From Scolanthus callimorphus (lineage: Eukaryota; Cnidaria; Anthozoa; Actiniaria; Edwardsiidae), in the NCBI GenBank assembly GCA_033964015.1, contig CM066918.1, positions 25,007,387 to 25,071,386 on the forward strand: a stretch of 64,000 nucleotides of DNA. The letters are read 5' to 3'. The first letter of the stretch is position 1, and every line of letters starts with the position of its first letter. Position numbers and translations under genes: made by a program. Below the pieces are notes generated by a model that had not been told where the DNA came from, did not search any database, and saw only the letters and a program-made list of their open reading frames with translations. Positions 34,546-44,537 of this stretch are shown piece by piece.

Positions 34546-37500
34546 ATGAGCCACTCTCACAATTTTACCAACCAGAACGGATCTACTCCTGCTAAACGAT
34601 CCAAAATGGACATGCCAGACACAGAAAATAACACTTTCCTTTTTACTTCGGAGTCTGTAGGGAAGGACATCCTGGTAAGCGTTTGTTTTCGTTTACGAAT
34701 GCTTGCACAATGGCAGCTTTTCTGCTTCCAAAGCCGAAGTGTGTTCAATTCGAAATATACACGTCCCTTTCACACTAGAATGTGTTATAAGCTTAAGATA
34801 TTGTACTGAATTTTTGATAATTCGTTGTTTTCCCAGACAAGATGTGCGATCAAATCTCTGATGCCATTTTGGATGCACATTTGAAGCAAGATCCTAACGC
34901 CAAAGTAGCTTGCGGTAAGTTTTCCCTTGGGATTATCAACGGAGCTTTCTCTACAGCTTGCGCAAGGTTCAACTTTGCTCGATTTGTCGCTGCACTTGTT
35001 CATTGATCCAGAACAATTTCGGCCAAGGAACTCAATTTCAGATCACCTTTAATCTAAATCTACAATGATTTGTTTCCAACTTTTTAAGTTCCAACTTAAG
35101 CTTACATCATACCAAGCATAAAAGCTTCTAGTACCAGTAAGTAACTGTAGATGCTAGCTATGAATGCAATATTGGCCTGAACTGAAGCATGTGCATACAT
35201 TTAAATTCATAACTTTACTCTAATCATTTTGCTGAATTCAAATATTTTTGCCATTTATATCAGCATGCTTTCTAGTTTTGATTTTGAACATGTGATTGTA
35301 CAGAAAACGCCCATGTGGAATTACGCGTGCAAGTTTACATTGCTTTTGTACGAAGATAATTCTGCCGAGTGCTTTTGCACCAGAATTTTTTCTCAGTTCA
35401 GACAAGAGGAATTTATTTATCTTAAAACTCGTTGAGTTTGATGAAGTGATGTAACTGAACGTCGGGAAATGAAGTAAAAATGCTGACTTACCCCGTGCGT
35501 ACTTGTTAATTTATGTTATGTAAACAAACAAAACATTGAGTTGCGGAACAGAAATAAGTACATTGGATCATTTGAAGTAGATTTTAGTCTTTGAAATCTT
35601 GTAGAACCCAGCCTGAGGCTAGTGTATTCTAGTGTTATCTGAATATTCTTGCAGTTCGATTTGGATGTTATACCATTGTTTACGTGTAGACTTCTATCGC
35701 ATACTCTCAAATGAAAATGGTTGCTGAGATATAAGAACTTCCCCGATTAAACCCACTCTCTAAACTGTTCGTTTTATTGTAATACCGATAGTTTCACGCC
35801 AGAGATTCGATCGAGAAATCAAGTTGTTCTGCTTTGTTTATGTTTTCATACTACGCCATTGCATTTGTCTTACTGGAGTAGCAAGTTCGACCGGTTGTGA
35901 CATTTGGCCTTTTGTATTCCAAACTGGAATAGACCCTGACATACTTGATAGAACGTGACTCAGAACAATAATCCTGCTGATTGAAAACATTCAGAGATTT
36001 GCTGAGAATAGTATTATGTAAGCATACTATCAGGGGTTCAGGCTTGGAATAGTTTGAACCCCTTGAGATTATTATAACCAGCTAGATCAGTCCCAGCTGC
36101 ATGAACAGGGTCTGAACAGGATTCTGAAGCATCCACCAACTAATTTCCTAGGGTACAAATTTGTCAATAGATAAGTAAGAACAAGTCTGATTTATTTATA
36201 TCCCCTGAGCACCTCTCTATCAAGATTAATGATTTATTACTGATATGGTTTTGTTTTCCTCTATAGAAACTGTTGCTAAAACCGGATGATCCTTCTGTGT
36301 GGTGAAATAACTTCCAATGCTACTGTTGACTATCAGGCTGTTGTACGTGACTGTGTCAGTCAGATTGGATATGATCATTCTGACAAAGGTAGACTTGAAA
36401 ATGTCCTGTTATACAGTAGAACGCTGTAACCATCGAACCCTTAAAAGTTTGAGTTGGCGGAGATTTCAAAGTTAGCACCAAGTAAATTAGTGAAAAACTG
36501 TACCAAGGGAAAGAAAATTCAGTTTGAGTTAACAGGGACTTTGGGTTATCCAAGTTGAATTATCCGATACAATTGGCAGACTTTATACTGTGATACTTTG
36601 AATGAGATTCACCCCAGGCACTCGTGGTATAAAACCTGGCAATGGGGGAGGGGTATAGAGTGGGGCTATTTGGCTTGATTTCTAGAGGGTACAAGAGGTG
36701 GAAAGGGAAGCACAGTTGGCTCAGTGTTACGGTGCTGGGTCTCTCACCGCTGTGGTCCGGGTTCGACTCCTGGCCGGGACAGAGGAAATTTTCTTTCTGT
36801 TCTGGTCTCGGTCGAAACTGGTTCATATTGTGAGTTGAACTTTGTTCTACTGTGTTTCACGTCTTTTGGATGAGACAATAACCTGAGTTCCCGTCTCGCC
36901 TTTCTACTCTACCCAGTTTCAGGGGGGACATTAAAGAACCACTGGGGACGTAATAAACCCTCTGGCAGTGACCACCCTCAGTGTCTGTGCTTATGACCGC
37001 TTGGCTGCCAGTGGTGCCATTAAGACCCAGCGCAATTCAGCTTATGAGCTGCAAGTCTTGGGAGTCGGTCTCAAACATTTACAAAGAAGGCATTGATTTG
37101 GAAATTCAGGGCTGTTTAATGAGGTGAACCCTGTGTGTATATATTAGGAATCATGTTAAGGTAATTCCCTGAAATAAAACTTGTCGTAGAATTTTTTTCT
37201 TAATTTGTCTATTTACTATTTAGTATATAAGGAATGAAAATATGAAATAAAAAGAGGGGGTGCCCATGCTCGTTTAGAAACTGTGATGGCGCAAACATAC
37301 CCCATTTTTAGTGCCTGAGGGCTATTTTGTGAAGGAATACGTGAAACAAGAAAATTGTGATAAAACGCTCACTAATGAAGCAATCCAGTTTGCTTGCAAG
37401 TTTGAACAGAACTGTTGGATGCTTTACTACCTAGGACGAACATTGGAATGTTTAATTTCCTGTGCGTGTTGACGCTACTCTTGAAAATGTGCAAAAATGT

Positions 37501-40049
37501 GCGCACCGCTCGTGATAATTTGAGTCTTTGGTGTCTCATTTTGGGGCTTTTTATGACGATAGCTCAAAAACTTGTCGTGGAAATTTCTTTAAACTTTTTT
37601 TATAACAGGGGAATGATAGTCTTATCAAAATGGTAAAATAAAAATGGGGGTGCCCAATCTTGTTTTCGCGCAATATCGTGTTTCTCGCTCAAACGGGGAT
37701 ATTTAGCTTGCGCGCGCACGCTCGATTACGTCATTTTCGAACGAATTGATTGCGCGTCCATGCGCAGAACAGCATGCGCCGTGCAAAACGGGGGAATAAC
37801 CTTAACATAAATCTTACTGATTTGTTTCTCCTTACAAAATTGTTTTTCAGGTTTTGACTACAAGACATGCAATGTCCTGGTCGCTCTTGAGCAGCAGAGT
37901 GAAGACATTGCTCAGGGTGTTCATGTTGGTCGTGATGAAGACGATGTAGGTGCTGGTGATCAGGGACTTATGTTTGGCTATGCTAGTGATGAAACGGAAG
38001 AACTTATGCCTCTTACAGTTGTCTTGGCCCACAGGATGAACCAAAAACTCGCAGAATCTCGCAGGGACGGCACCATGCCCTGGGTGCGACCTGATTCCAA
38101 GACACAAGTCACTGTTGAGTACAAGTTTCAGCATGGAAGAGCAATCCCTCTACGCGTCCACACAATTGTTATTTCTGTTCAGCATGATCCCTCAATCACA
38201 CTGGAGAAGCTGAGAAAGGAACTAATGCAGAAGATTGTAAAGGTAGGTTGACTAAGTATGGAATATTTGTTTGTTTGTATCATAACACAAGAACATTGCC
38301 CAGTGCATTTTTGATGGTGTTGGGATCAATTTTCCTGATTTCCCAGGCATTAAAGGAGCCATTTCCACCAAACACTGTTTCTTTTTTCATTTGAAAATTC
38401 CAGAGGGTGTGTGTATTCAGAGGCCTTTGGAAAATGCCCTCTGTGTCTGCTGTGGGTATTATATGGATTTTTTTATCAAAACAAACATTGTACAAAATAA
38501 GTAATTTATGATCTAAAAATACCAGTTTGAGGACAATTCAAAACCTGACATCATCAATTTCAATTTCCACAATAGGACAACAAGGGGCATGTAACAGTTT
38601 CTATAGTTTCATATTTTTGTACTAAATTATTTGTTCTTACGGTACTTTATAGACTGTAGTGCCAGCCAAGTACCTTGATGAGGACACAATCTTCCATCTC
38701 CAGCCCTCGGTCTGTTTGTGATTGGTGGCCCTCAGGGTGACGCTGGTTTGACTGGCAGGAAGATCATTGTCGATACCTATGGGGGATGGGGTGCTCATGG
38801 TGGTGGCGCCTTCTCTGGAAAAGATTACACCAAGGTATAGTTTTCCTATAGTAACAATGCTCCTCAAGGCAGAATGTGCTATGATGAATAGACCATGAGG
38901 ATGAGAGGTCTAATTGTTTTAGTATAAACCAACTAGTTGGTCGGTTTTGGCAATGAATGCCATTATTTTATGTTGAAAAAATCAAGTTTTCTTGCAAAGA
39001 AAGGTGGTGGTTTTGTTAGGTACGGTCTATCACTAATAGACCATTAGTAGCTCAGCCAATCAGAATGCAGGATTTGTAATAGACCATTAGTTGGTTTGTA
39101 CTAAATCAAGATAGTTGGTCAGCTCCCCTGCATGTAGTTGTATACAAACCAAGTATGCAAAATAGCAGAAACACAAACATATAAGAGATTTGAATGTTTC
39201 CTAAGTAGCTGCATGTTGCAATAGAATTCAAATCCCTGATACTGAGTATTCTTTCTTATGCTGTTGTATAATTAAAGTGATACCATATCAATAGATCTTT
39301 TCCCAGAATGACAGTTGTTGTTATTCTTTCTTGTCCAGGTTGATCGTTCAGCTGCCTATGCTGCCAGATGGATTGCCAAATCCCTTGTAGCTGCTGGTCT
39401 GTGTAGGCGTGTGCTGGTTCAGATCTCATATGCCATTGGCATTGCTCAGCCCCTGTCTGTCACTGTCTTCTCATATGGCACCAGTGAAAAATCTGAAGAC
39501 GAACTTCTCAAGATTGTTATGGACAACTTTGACCTACGACCAGGAAAGATTGTCAAGTAAGTGAATGTTTGTAGTTTTAGAATGGCTACGAGGCAAGTTT
39601 TGTGAGATGTTTAATATTTTTGTGAAGACAATAAAAAGTAGACAAAAGCCAGCAAATTTCACTGTTAGGGAAACTCTTCAGTTGAGGACCCTAGTTTCAT
39701 CCACCAGCCCAAGTTTTTCATCATACTATTTTAACAATTATCTTTGCTCCGACGAAGGGCTAACGCTCGAAACGTCAGCAAAACACCATTTTTCCACAGC
39801 GTTTAACATAAATCTCAACCTTTGGTTGTTGTTGTTCATGTTCACGTCTCCGCCGACGCAGACCACCTAGTTTTCCCGTAAAACTAGTCATACCATATTT
39901 TAACAATTGCTTTGTTTGTCTGAACTCTTGCTTTTCTCTGACATTTTCAGGGACCTTGACTTGAAGAAACCAGTCTACCAGAAATCCTGCGTTATGGACA
40001 TTTTAAACCTGGCTTCACATGGGAAACTCCAAAACCTTTAAGATTCTAG
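34546..40049 (+). CDS. MAT2A: S-adenosylmethionine synthetase, copy 2, with four 1-bp deletions
   Basis: Exons are 34546-34674, 34837-34914, 36267-36388, 37851-38242, 38653-38834, 39339-39556 and 39951-40049, with intact GT-AG sites. Sizes match copy 1 exon for exon (78, 392 and 218 nt are identical), so the pair arose by inverted duplication. Motifs [29 protein letters not shown] and DLDLKKP are present. Four exons are each one base short of the phase-required length: exon 1 near 34660 (SESVG, then frame loss before the HPD motif), exon 3 near 36285 (AKTG then TGA), exon 5 near 38709 (HLQPS then frame loss) and exon 7 near 39991. As written, exon 7 stops at 40041; the family C-terminus lies in the next frame, ending 40049. 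Residues on either side remain well conserved, which fits recent damage or sequencing error better than old decay. A hexamer AATAAA lies at 40356. Confidence 0.85.
36700..37110 (+). mobile_element. tRNA-derived SINE
   Basis: The head contains an 11/12 A-box match (AAGCACAGTTGG, 36708-36719) and a perfect B-box (GGTTCGACTCC, 36760-36770), the two internal Pol III promoter elements. The body includes TGTTTCACGTCTTTTGGATG, which is shared with 7795-7925. It lies in intron 3 of MAT copy 2, in the same orientation. Open frames across it are shadows. Confidence 0.75.
37160..37801. mobile_element. 642-bp TTAA-flanked element
   Basis: Ends are inverted (GGTAATTCCCT at left; GGGGGAATAACC at right) and TTAA lies directly outside both (37156-37159 and 37802-37805). 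Two internal direct repeats share AAACTTGTCGT, then GGGGGTGCCCA, about 390 bp apart. The frame at 37415-37636 is hydrophobic but lacks family features. The element lies just before exon 4 of MAT copy 2. Confidence 0.7.
38917..39106. mobile_element. Small MITE in MAT copy 2 intron 5
   Basis: Inverted ends TTTTAGTATAAACCAACTAG and GTTGGTTTGTACTAAAT, about 190 bp apart, with GGTCTATCACTAATAGACC palindromes inside. Confidence 0.7.
39722..39914 (+). mobile_element. Penelope-like element fragment
   Basis: A roughly 190 bp insert bracketed by imperfect direct repeats: CATACTATTTTAACAATT (39722-) and CATACCATATTTTAACAATT (39889-). It holds a hammerhead-like motif and, further on, CTCCGCCGACGCAGACCACC and a terminal hairpin (CTAGTTTTCCCGTAAAACTAG, loop CCCG). 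Hammerhead motifs in terminal repeats are known for Penelope-like retroelements. No reverse transcriptase is present, so this would be a truncated end. Confidence 0.5.
39743..39782 (+). ncRNA. Type I hammerhead-ribozyme-like motif (degenerate)
   Basis: Helix I can pair TTTGCT (39743-39748) with AGCAAA (39777-39782). Between them are CCGACGA in place of CUGANGA, a helix II hairpin (GGGC, UAAC loop, GCTC), GAAAC, and the cleavage triplet GTC (39774-39776). Stem III is almost absent, as in the small Penelope-associated class thought to act as dimers. The core U4 is C here, so I expect this copy to be inactive. Confidence 0.5.
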
Positions 40050-40514
40050 AAATCTAGGAAAATATGACAATTCCAAGCCACCATGGTGATTTCAAAAATT
40101 TTACTACCAAATCACAATGTGTCGTACTGTACCTACCTAATGTTGGTTAATAGTTGGTCACTACAGCTAACACTCTACTTATGGATTTTTACTTGGACTT
40201 GGCAACCTGATGTAATTAGCAATATTATTATGAATTATTTTTATTATTAAGATATTATCCACAGACGCCTATAAACTTCCCTAATGCATGAAGAAGTTCA
40301 TGAAATGCACTCATTGAAAACTTATATGCATACTCTTTTGAGAAGTATATACTTCAATAAATATGACTTTCCGTGATGGCCTCTATTTAAGAAGTAAGAG
40401 TTTTAGCATTTTCAACATTGAAAAAAACAAACAAAAATAATATATTTAAGGAGGAGCCTATTAACTAGGAGCATACATTTCCATATCTGTCATCAGATAG
40501 CACATCTTGTTATG

Positions 40515-40668
40515 CAGGGGCATAGCCAGGGGGTCCTGGAGTGTCTGTGACCCCCCTTTATAGAAGAAAAATACGGTAAACTTCAAGAAAAATCTGAAAG
40601 ATGGAAAGGGGCACCATACATTTGTACAGATGGGACCCACCTTTCTCAAATCCTGGCTGCACCCCCTG
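40515..40668. mobile_element. Small MITE with CAGGGGCATAGCC ends
   Basis: Starts CAGGGGCATAGCCAGG and ends CCTGGCTGCACCCCCTG. CAGGGGCRTAGCCAGG-type ends are common in hAT-derived MITEs. The flanks share only TTGT of an expected 8 bp duplication. Confidence 0.65.
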
Positions 40669-40919
40669 TTGTGCTAAAAAAGGTGCCATTGTGTGTTAGA
40701 TGTGTTGTCCTAGTGATGGGTTACTTATTAAACAATAGCACTTGATAACAGCTGTTAGTGTACAGGTATAATATAGCTTTGTATGCTGTGTTAACAAAAT
40801 AATAAAATGGACTTAGTCTTTAGTGAACATAAACCTGTGTTGAACGTTTATTTCTCCATTTCATAGTCAATAACTAATTATTGTTCAGAGATGCCAACCT
40901 TTGGCCTTTAAAATGTGGG

Positions 40920-41710
40920 AGATGGGTGTCATCAAATGTCTCGCACCTACAGTATGTCACCTCAGGTTCGTGTGTACTAAGTGTCGATTAAATGCGTGCG
41001 TTCACGTTAGCGCTGTCGAAGTGCGCTTGTTCTTGTTGTCTGTCAAATGTTTGCGCTTACTTCATGATAGCCGAGCATTCGTACTTGCTGCCAATCAAAT
41101 GTGTGCGCTCATGCTACGTCAGTTCAGGTGCGCGTGTACATCACAACAAATGAGATGCGCATGTACTAAGTGCCAATCAAATACGTGTCAGACAGTATGG
41201 GCGTGAGTGTACAGTATTTGTCGCCTACATTGCGACAAATGGGGCGCGCCCAGGTGTCAAATGTTTGGGCTCGCGTTCGTCAGAAGAGGTGCACGTGTAC
41301 TTGGTGCCAATCAAATGGGTGCGTTCACCTTAGCTCAGTTGGGGTGCGCGTATAATTCATGTAAATCAAATGTGCGCATCGCTACAGCAGTCGAGGTACG
41401 TGTTACTTCATCTCCCTATGTATGTGTGCGCACGCGTCATGACAGTTGAGGTGCGCGGACTTGGTGTCAATTAAATGTGTGCGTTCACTTCAGTTGGGGT
41501 GCGCGTGTAATTCATGTAAATCAAATGTAATCAAATGTGCGGTATTTGGTGTCATTAAATGTGCGTGCTAATGTTATTATTACAGATAAGGTGCGCGGGT
41601 ATACGGGTCTCCCTATGTGTGCGCACGCGTCACGACGGTTGAGGTGCGCGTGTACTTGAGTGCTTATCAAATGTGCGCGCATACGCTAAGACAGTTGAGG
41701 TGCGCGGCGC
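40920..41710. repeat. Degenerate minisatellite, ~55-60 bp unit
   Basis: Repeated units contain GTTGAGGTGCGCGTGTACTT and a following AATCAAATGTGTGCGTTCAC, with much substitution and length change. The array is GC-rich relative to its surroundings and stays open in several frames without being a gene. Confidence 0.8.
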
Positions 41711-43676
41711 GTCCTCAGGTTGAAGACTCCCATCTTCAAAAACAAGATCACTATGGTGAACTTGGCTCGGGCGCTAGGACCGAAAGGGGACAAAGAAAAT
41801 GCTTCAAGGATAAATCTTGAAGGCGTCTCTCAACTGTATAACATTAGCGTGGATGGTTGGGAGGATCTTGCCCATGATAGATCCAAATCCACTTTTGCAT
41901 ACCTGCCAACTCTCCAGGTTTCCCGTAGACTGGCTCAACAAAATACTCCAGACTCAGTTCTGATGCCTAAAGTTTCTATAGTTACCATTAATATTCTGAT
42001 GGTAGTTTAAAACACCCCAGAAACGCTAGACATAAAACTTTCCAGCAATAAAGGCTAACATTTTAGAGCTATGCAAAAAGTATTTTTGTAATCCAATTGT
42101 ATTATTTTGTTTGTTTAGAGCAGTTTTCACATGACTGTCATGAAGTAATTCATGAGTAATTCACTATCCAATCAAATGCGATAGAAATTAAACAACAAAC
42201 AAATCAGAAAGTGAGGCAATTCACAATCTCTCCTTTTTGCGAGCAAAGTAATCACAAGTAATTATGTAATTGCTTTGTTGACGCGATCTGATTAGCTGAA
42301 GGATCAAAGATCATGCCCTCGACCAATCACAAGATGAAGCAATCGCAATTACCGAGTAATTTGTAATTACTAAGAACATGAGTCATTACTCATGTCATTT
42401 TTGTTTACTACCCCCTTTGATTTATAGCACAGTTTCACAACACAAAGCAATGCAAAGCACAACATGAGCATTTTGAAGTCACTGTATTTTACAAGTTATA
42501 CATATACTTTGTTAATAATAAAAATATAAAACTACAAATACATTGGTTATTGAATAGCTATATTGGTGTGGGAATAATAGGCATATAGTATCAGAGCAAA
42601 TTGGGAAATTCTTCTTACATGGTGAAGTGACAATTATGAAGAAACTGCACATTATTATGGCTCAGTACATAAGAAAACTAATGTTAGTTGAAAGGCAGCA
42701 AACACCTTAATCTAGAAATTTCATGAGAATTTTGGACATCCAGGCAGTATTGCATGATGTGGCAGAATGATTATAGATTGTTCAGACTTCCAGATATTAC
42801 TCGTAAAAGGAAGATACAAACAGATTTAGCTCACAATACAAAAGGAACAGCAAAAAAGAAGATCTCAATGAACTTTTCTAATCCATAGACGTCATAACAT
42901 GTATAATGTTATTATAATAATCTATTCAAATAATATGTTGGCTACTCCTGTGCTTATTTAAGTTATCAATACATGATTAGTGATTCATCCTTAATTAAGA
43001 ATTTCATAGAATTCTCTAGAGTGCTTTCCAGGGCCAAAATGTCAAGTAACCTGGATGGTTTAATTTGGAAAGAATTTTATTCCATTGTCATTCTATCCAT
43101 TTTCATTTCTTCAATTAGCTTTTCTATGCAGTCTCACCACTTTTTTAAGGCTAGATAAAAAATTCCAGTAGATTTTGATTGTGAGGAAATTAATATATCC
43201 TTCCCTTGACATTTTTATTATTATTGAAGTGAAATAATTATTTTAGGATCAGTACTAGTTCAACTCACTTTTTCAAAATGAAAAACACGAACCCTTAAGC
43301 CACCACGTCACAAAAATATCATTAATATGAATGCATACATTTTTTGTACATTATGTATCTTAAACAGTAATGTCCACCTCAGCATCACAATCTACGCTGG
43401 GGTTCTGTGCAACTATAACCACTAGAAATTTCATAAAAATAGATAACCAAGGCACTTGAGTTAATATCACCTTCGTCACATGTTACTGTACATACAATGT
43501 TGTCAATTTGAATGTTGAGATTGGGATGAAATATCTGCAAAACAGTGTTCCATTCTCAAGTATAAAGTGGCCATTTGAAATAACATTAGCTTGGGAGGCT
43601 AGGACAGGATCATTCAAACATGGGATGCTGAACAAAGTGAACAACAAACAAAGTGCTCTACTGCAGATTTGCTATT

Positions 43677-43951
43677 GGGCAATTCCAGAAATACATGTAC
43701 CCCCACCACGGATGGCACTAGTTTTTGACCCCCCCCCCCCCCCCCCATGCATCCAGAATTTCCAAATGGCTTACTCCCCCCCCCCCCCCCCCCCCCCCCA
43801 ATGCATATAGAATTCCTGAGAGGTTAACCTAGCTTCCAGCTTCAAAAACCCCCCCATGCAGGCAGAATTCCGAGCTTGAAAACCCCCCCACCCGTTCAGA
43901 ATTTCCAAATGCTGCCTGTCCACGGGGTACATATATTTTCTGGAATTGCCC
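43677..43951. mobile_element. MITE with GGGCAATTCCAGAAATA ends and poly-C interior
   Basis: Left end GGGCAATTCCAGAAATACAT and right end ATATATTTTCTGGAATTGCC are inverted copies. The inside has long C runs separated by CATGCATCCAGAATTTCCAA-type units. Poly-C lengths are likely unreliable in the assembly. Confidence 0.75.
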
Positions 43952-44000
43952 CTGCCTAAAAGGAGGGACACTATCCCTTGTATTTTACTCATATCAAGTA

Positions 44001-44172
44001 TGATTCCAGAAATTATCTCACATACCCCTCCCATGGAAGGGGGTTGAGCTATGACCCTCACCCAACTGGAATTTCCAATGGAAAATACAGTAATTGTATG
44101 GTGAGTTGACCCCCACCCCTCTGGAATCCCTAATCCCTTCCATGGGTAGGGTATGGATTTCTTCAGGAATCA
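44001..44172. mobile_element. MITE related to 30865-31044
   Basis: Inverted ends TGATTCCAGAAATTATCTC and ATGGATTTCTTCAGGAATCA, each followed inward by a CCATGGAAGG motif, resemble those of the MITE in MAT copy 1 intron 3. Confidence 0.6.
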
Positions 44173-44537
44173 CACTAAATACCAACTTTGAAAGTGTCCT
44201 TTAAATCTTTCAATTTCGTATGAAACTTTGCTTGTAAATGGCACCTCATACTGTGAGGGAAAACACTGACCAAAGACCTTATTTGTTTACCACGGACATC
44301 CCTATTCAGCTAACATATTAAATACATCTGAGTTTAGGCCATGATCATCTATTCCCTATTTTTCTACCCCATTCCCCTGATCATGTGTGAGAAAAGGCCC
44401 TCTCAAATGAATAATCAAATAAAATTTTACCTGAATTGGGCATCAACCAGGATATAAAGATGATAGCAGAATAGGTTTGCTGTACTTCACCTGTGAATAT
44501 AACCTACACCAGGCTTAGAAGTGTAAGGTTTCACTTC

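Larger units (their letters stand above)
40050..44537. other. Repeat-rich gene-free interval
   Basis: From the end of MAT copy 2 to the MOB1 stop I see no gene. The 3' UTR of MAT copy 2 probably ends after the AATAAA at 40356-40361. Frames at 41720-42010 and 42973-43158 have no domain. Repeats inside are listed separately. The segment 42120-42420 is rich in AGTAATTCA/TAATTACT inverted motifs, possibly another decayed MITE. Confidence 0.5.

Noticed and set aside
36700..36780. Functional tRNA gene
   Set aside because: A and B boxes are present but the arms do not fold into a proper tRNA and a SINE body follows.
41720..42010. 96-residue frame after the GTGCGCG minisatellite
   Set aside because: No domain, no splice partners, and it starts inside repeat-derived sequence.
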